From positions 1 to 7,557 of the forward strand of contig JAQWCB010000042.1 of the NCBI GenBank assembly GCA_028707375.1: a stretch of DNA of 7,557 nucleotides. Direction: 5' to 3'. A model generated the notes under the pieces. The model was not told the DNA's origin. It did no database searches and saw nothing but the letters and a program-made list of their open reading frames with translations. This document shows positions 6,389 through 7,557 of the stretch, piece after piece. The position numbers and the translations under genes were made by a program. Source of the stretch: Bacilli bacterium. GTDB taxonomy: Bacteria > Bacillota_I > Bacilli_A > RFN20 > CAG-288. The first letter of the stretch is position 1; every line of letters starts with the position of its first letter.

Positions 6389-7436
6389 CAGTTTTATTCA
6401 TATTCTCCTCTAAGATTATACGCATTTTTCGGATCGCCTTAACAATTATTTGTCGTGCCCGTTCCCTTGTTATATGGCCACATACGCCTACTTGCTCCAA
6501 TGTATGAGGAGTTTCACCATCCAAACCGTAGCGCAATTCAAGGAATCTTTTCTCGCGCGGATCCAATTTATCAAGTGCATATTCGATGTCATCTCTATGA
6601 TAATCCAAGAGCAAGGAATGTACATCATCTGTTCCGAGTTGATCCTCAAATTTTCCATCTTTATCCTTCGATCGCTTTGCTTCAAGCGAAATGATAGGAG
6701 CATCATAACTCAATATTTTGTCGACTTTCTGTGCGGTATATTCGCCACCCAATGCCTCAGCAATTTCCTCCGATGTTGGCTCGTGTTCAAGTTTGCCCAA
6801 CAATTTCGACCGCGTGGACTTTACTTTGCTCAACATGTCATTCATATAGACTGGTATTTTTATTGAATTGCCGTATATTGACCGCGCGCGAATTACTGAT
6901 TGCTTAATCCAAAAACTAGCATATGTTGAAAATCGACAACCTTTCTTATAATCAAATTTCAAAGCTGCCTTCATTAGACCCATATTACCATACTGAATAA
7001 GATCTTCGTACGACAAACCATTGTTGCTCGCTAGACGATATTTTTTGGCAATACTAGTAACCAGTCGCAGGTTGCTATTAACCAATTTCTCTATCGCCGC
7101 CTTATCATTATTTTTTTCAATGCGCTTCGAGAGTTCAATCTCTTCTTGAGCCGTAAGTAATGGATACTTAGAAATATCCGAAAAATACATATTCAAAGCG
7201 TTGTTGGTCGAATAAGCGGCCATTCTATTCTTTTCATAGTACGATACCTTTTTAGGCTCATCAACATAGATATTATTATCTTGCAAATATTTATCGACAA
7301 GCAAAAATTGTTCTTCATTAATATCGTATTTTTCGTAGATATCATCGACTTGATCTTCAGAAATTTTGCCATTTTTTTTGATTGTTTTTTGCACTTCTTT
7401 TTTTATGCTGTCGAAATCAAATGCCGATTTTTTCAC
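6381..7436 (-). CDS. Second, primary-like (group 2) sigma-70 factor, tandem to rpoD
   Basis: RNA polymerase sigma factor of 351 residues with the layout of a primary sigma. A region 1.1-like N-terminus spans about 8-58, region 1.2 79-107 (MYFSDISKYPLLTAQEEIEL), region 2 about 114-200 (NLRLVTSIAKKY, DLIQYGNMGL, FDYKKGCRFSTYASFWIKQ), region 3 about 200-275, and region 4 about 285-339 with DPREKRFLELRYGLDG and the helix ITRERARQI. Residues that contact the -35 element (Arg324, Glu325, Arg328, Gln329) match E. coli RpoD. In the -10-reading part, Gln179 and Trp176 match but Phe175, Ile182, Tyr197 and Asp200 replace the usual Trp, Thr, His and Glu. The C-terminus lacks the HPSRS extension of RpoD. 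The start is GTG, supported by AAAAAGGGG 8 bases upstream. It has its own promoter and heads an operon with trmK and nif3. It could be an unusual duplicate of rpoD; promoter targets are unknown. Confidence 0.92.
   Translation of the reverse strand: MKKSAFDFDSIKKEVQKTIKKNGKISEDQVDDIYEKYDINEEQFLLVDKYLQDNNIYVDEPKKVSYYEKNRMAAYSTNNALNMYFSDISKYPLLTAQEEIELSKRIEKNNDKAAIEKLVNSNLRLVTSIAKKYRLASNNGLSYEDLIQYGNMGLMKAALKFDYKKGCRFSTYASFWIKQSVIRARSIYGNSIKIPVYMNDMLSKVKSTRSKLLGKLEHEPTSEEIAEALGGEYTAQKVDKILSYDAPIISLEAKRSKDKDGKFEDQLGTDDVHSLLLDYHRDDIEYALDKLDPREKRFLELRYGLDGETPHTLEQVGVCGHITRERARQIIVKAIRKMRIILEENMNKTDE
6405..6411 (-). promoter_or_regulatory. Ribosome binding site near the sigma/trmK junction
   Basis: AGAGGAG on the minus strand inside the end of the sigma gene. 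It sits 16 bases before the trmK ATG, but only 3 bases before an ATG in the sigma frame (6399-6401) that would open a six-codon frame, MNKTDE, ending in the TGA that overlaps the trmK start. Either it serves trmK at long spacing, or ribosomes entering at the internal ATG stop and restart at trmK. This is inference from spacing only. Confidence 0.5.
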
Positions 7437-7444
7437 AATTATAT

Positions 7445-7453
7445 CCCCTTTTT
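7445..7453 (-). promoter_or_regulatory. Ribosome binding site fixing the GTG start of the sigma gene
   Basis: AAAAAGGGG on the minus strand ends 8 bases before the GTG at 7434-7436. The strong match and spacing support this non-ATG start. The resulting leader, counted from the promoter just upstream, would be short (about 27 bases). Confidence 0.7.
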
Positions 7454-7469
7454 GCCATACTTATATTTC

Positions 7470-7478
7470 ATTATAGCA
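7470..7478 (-). promoter_or_regulatory. Extended -10 promoter of the sigma-trmK-nif3 operon
   Basis: The minus strand reads TGCTATAAT, a perfect TGnTATAAT extended -10, ending 33 bases before the GTG start codon. The TG comes directly at the end of the T-run of the preceding terminator. No good -35 exists at normal spacing (TGGTTG at 17; TTGCTG only at 14), so recognition probably depends on the extended -10, which primary sigma factors read through their region 3.0. Confidence 0.65.
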
Positions 7479-7507
7479 AAAAAAATGTTCAGCAACCACT
7501 GAACATT
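7478..7507 (-). terminator. Intrinsic terminator after rpoD
   Basis: A perfect 9-bp inverted repeat (AATGTTCAG / CTGAACATT, 7484-7507) with a 6-base loop TGGTTG, followed on the minus strand by a T-run that reaches the TGC of the next promoter. It sits 14 bases after the preceding stop codon. On the plus strand the hairpin is also followed by C and six T, so it could work both ways, although no plus-strand gene is seen nearby. The stem is AT-rich, so some readthrough into the sigma gene is plausible. Confidence 0.75.
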
Positions 7508-7521
7508 CTTTTTTAAATTTT

Positions 7522-7557
7522 TTAATTTATCTCATCGAGATAATCACGCAACTGTTT
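7522..7557 (-). CDS. rpoD: C-terminal end of the primary sigma factor RpoD/SigA (partial)
   Basis: Only the last 11 codons and a TAA stop are in the window, reading KQLRDYLDEIN. This closely matches the end of Bacillota SigA proteins, where the HPSRS segment is followed by a short K-[QR]-L-[RK]-[DS]-[FY]-L-[DE] tail. Location supports it: rpoD directly precedes trmK and nif3 in many Bacillota, and a terminator follows the stop. The rest of the gene lies beyond the right edge, so the identification rests on a short peptide and on gene order. Confidence 0.7.
   Translation of the reverse strand, partial: KQLRDYLDEIN

Noticed and set aside
6450..6866. Open plus-strand frame of 138 codons opposite the sigma gene.
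   Set aside because: It lies antisense to the conserved sigma regions 2-4, has no recognisable motif or ribosome binding site, and is explained by sigma codon use.
7484..7507. The inverted repeat as an operator or attachment site.
   Set aside because: Its place just after a stop codon and its flanking T-run are those of an intrinsic terminator, and no integrase or second copy is in the window.
1..7557. Use of TGA as Trp, as in Mycoplasma.
   Set aside because: The Trp codons examined are TGG, TGA ends the sigma gene, and every conserved gene reads through at full length with the standard code.

Overview
The window is AT-rich bacterial DNA from a Bacillota lineage, most likely one of the low-GC Bacilli near the Mollicutes or Erysipelotrichia. 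This placement is an inference from gene content and order. The genetic code is standard: Trp codons are TGG, the second sigma gene ends in TGA, and no long gene needs TGA read as Trp. An IspH-type protein of the MEP isoprenoid pathway also argues against a typical Mycoplasma. No rRNA, tRNA, CRISPR array or insertion sequence was seen.

Left block, minus strand (1-3727): apt, rel and hisS, read right to left with gaps of 15-16 bases. It looks like one operon driven by an extended -10 promoter near 3768. Rel is a full-length bifunctional (p)ppGpp synthetase/hydrolase, Apt salvages adenine, and HisS (cut by the window edge) charges histidine tRNA. The apt-rel-hisS order resembles the Bacillus neighbourhood, but without dtd between rel and hisS.

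Middle (3728-4988): a 349-base AT-rich divergent spacer, then a plus-strand gene for a divergent IspH/LytB protein that keeps the residues expected of the active site. Its 3' end overlaps the oncoming nif3 gene by 56 bases.

Right block, minus strand (4933-7557): the last 11 codons of what is almost certainly rpoD (sigA), a hairpin terminator fused to an extended -10 promoter, then a tightly coupled sigma-trmK-nif3 operon with 8-base overlaps. The order rpoD-trmK-nif3-ispH is familiar from Bacillus. Here a second, primary-like sigma-70 factor of 351 residues is inserted after rpoD, and ispH is inverted.

The most notable signal is this extra sigma factor. It has the architecture of a primary sigma factor, including a region 1.1-like N-terminus. 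Its -35-reading helix is conserved, but several residues that read or melt the -10 and extended -10 elements are changed. That suggests a group 2 sigma factor with altered -10 preference, transcribed with a tRNA methyltransferase and a Nif3 protein.
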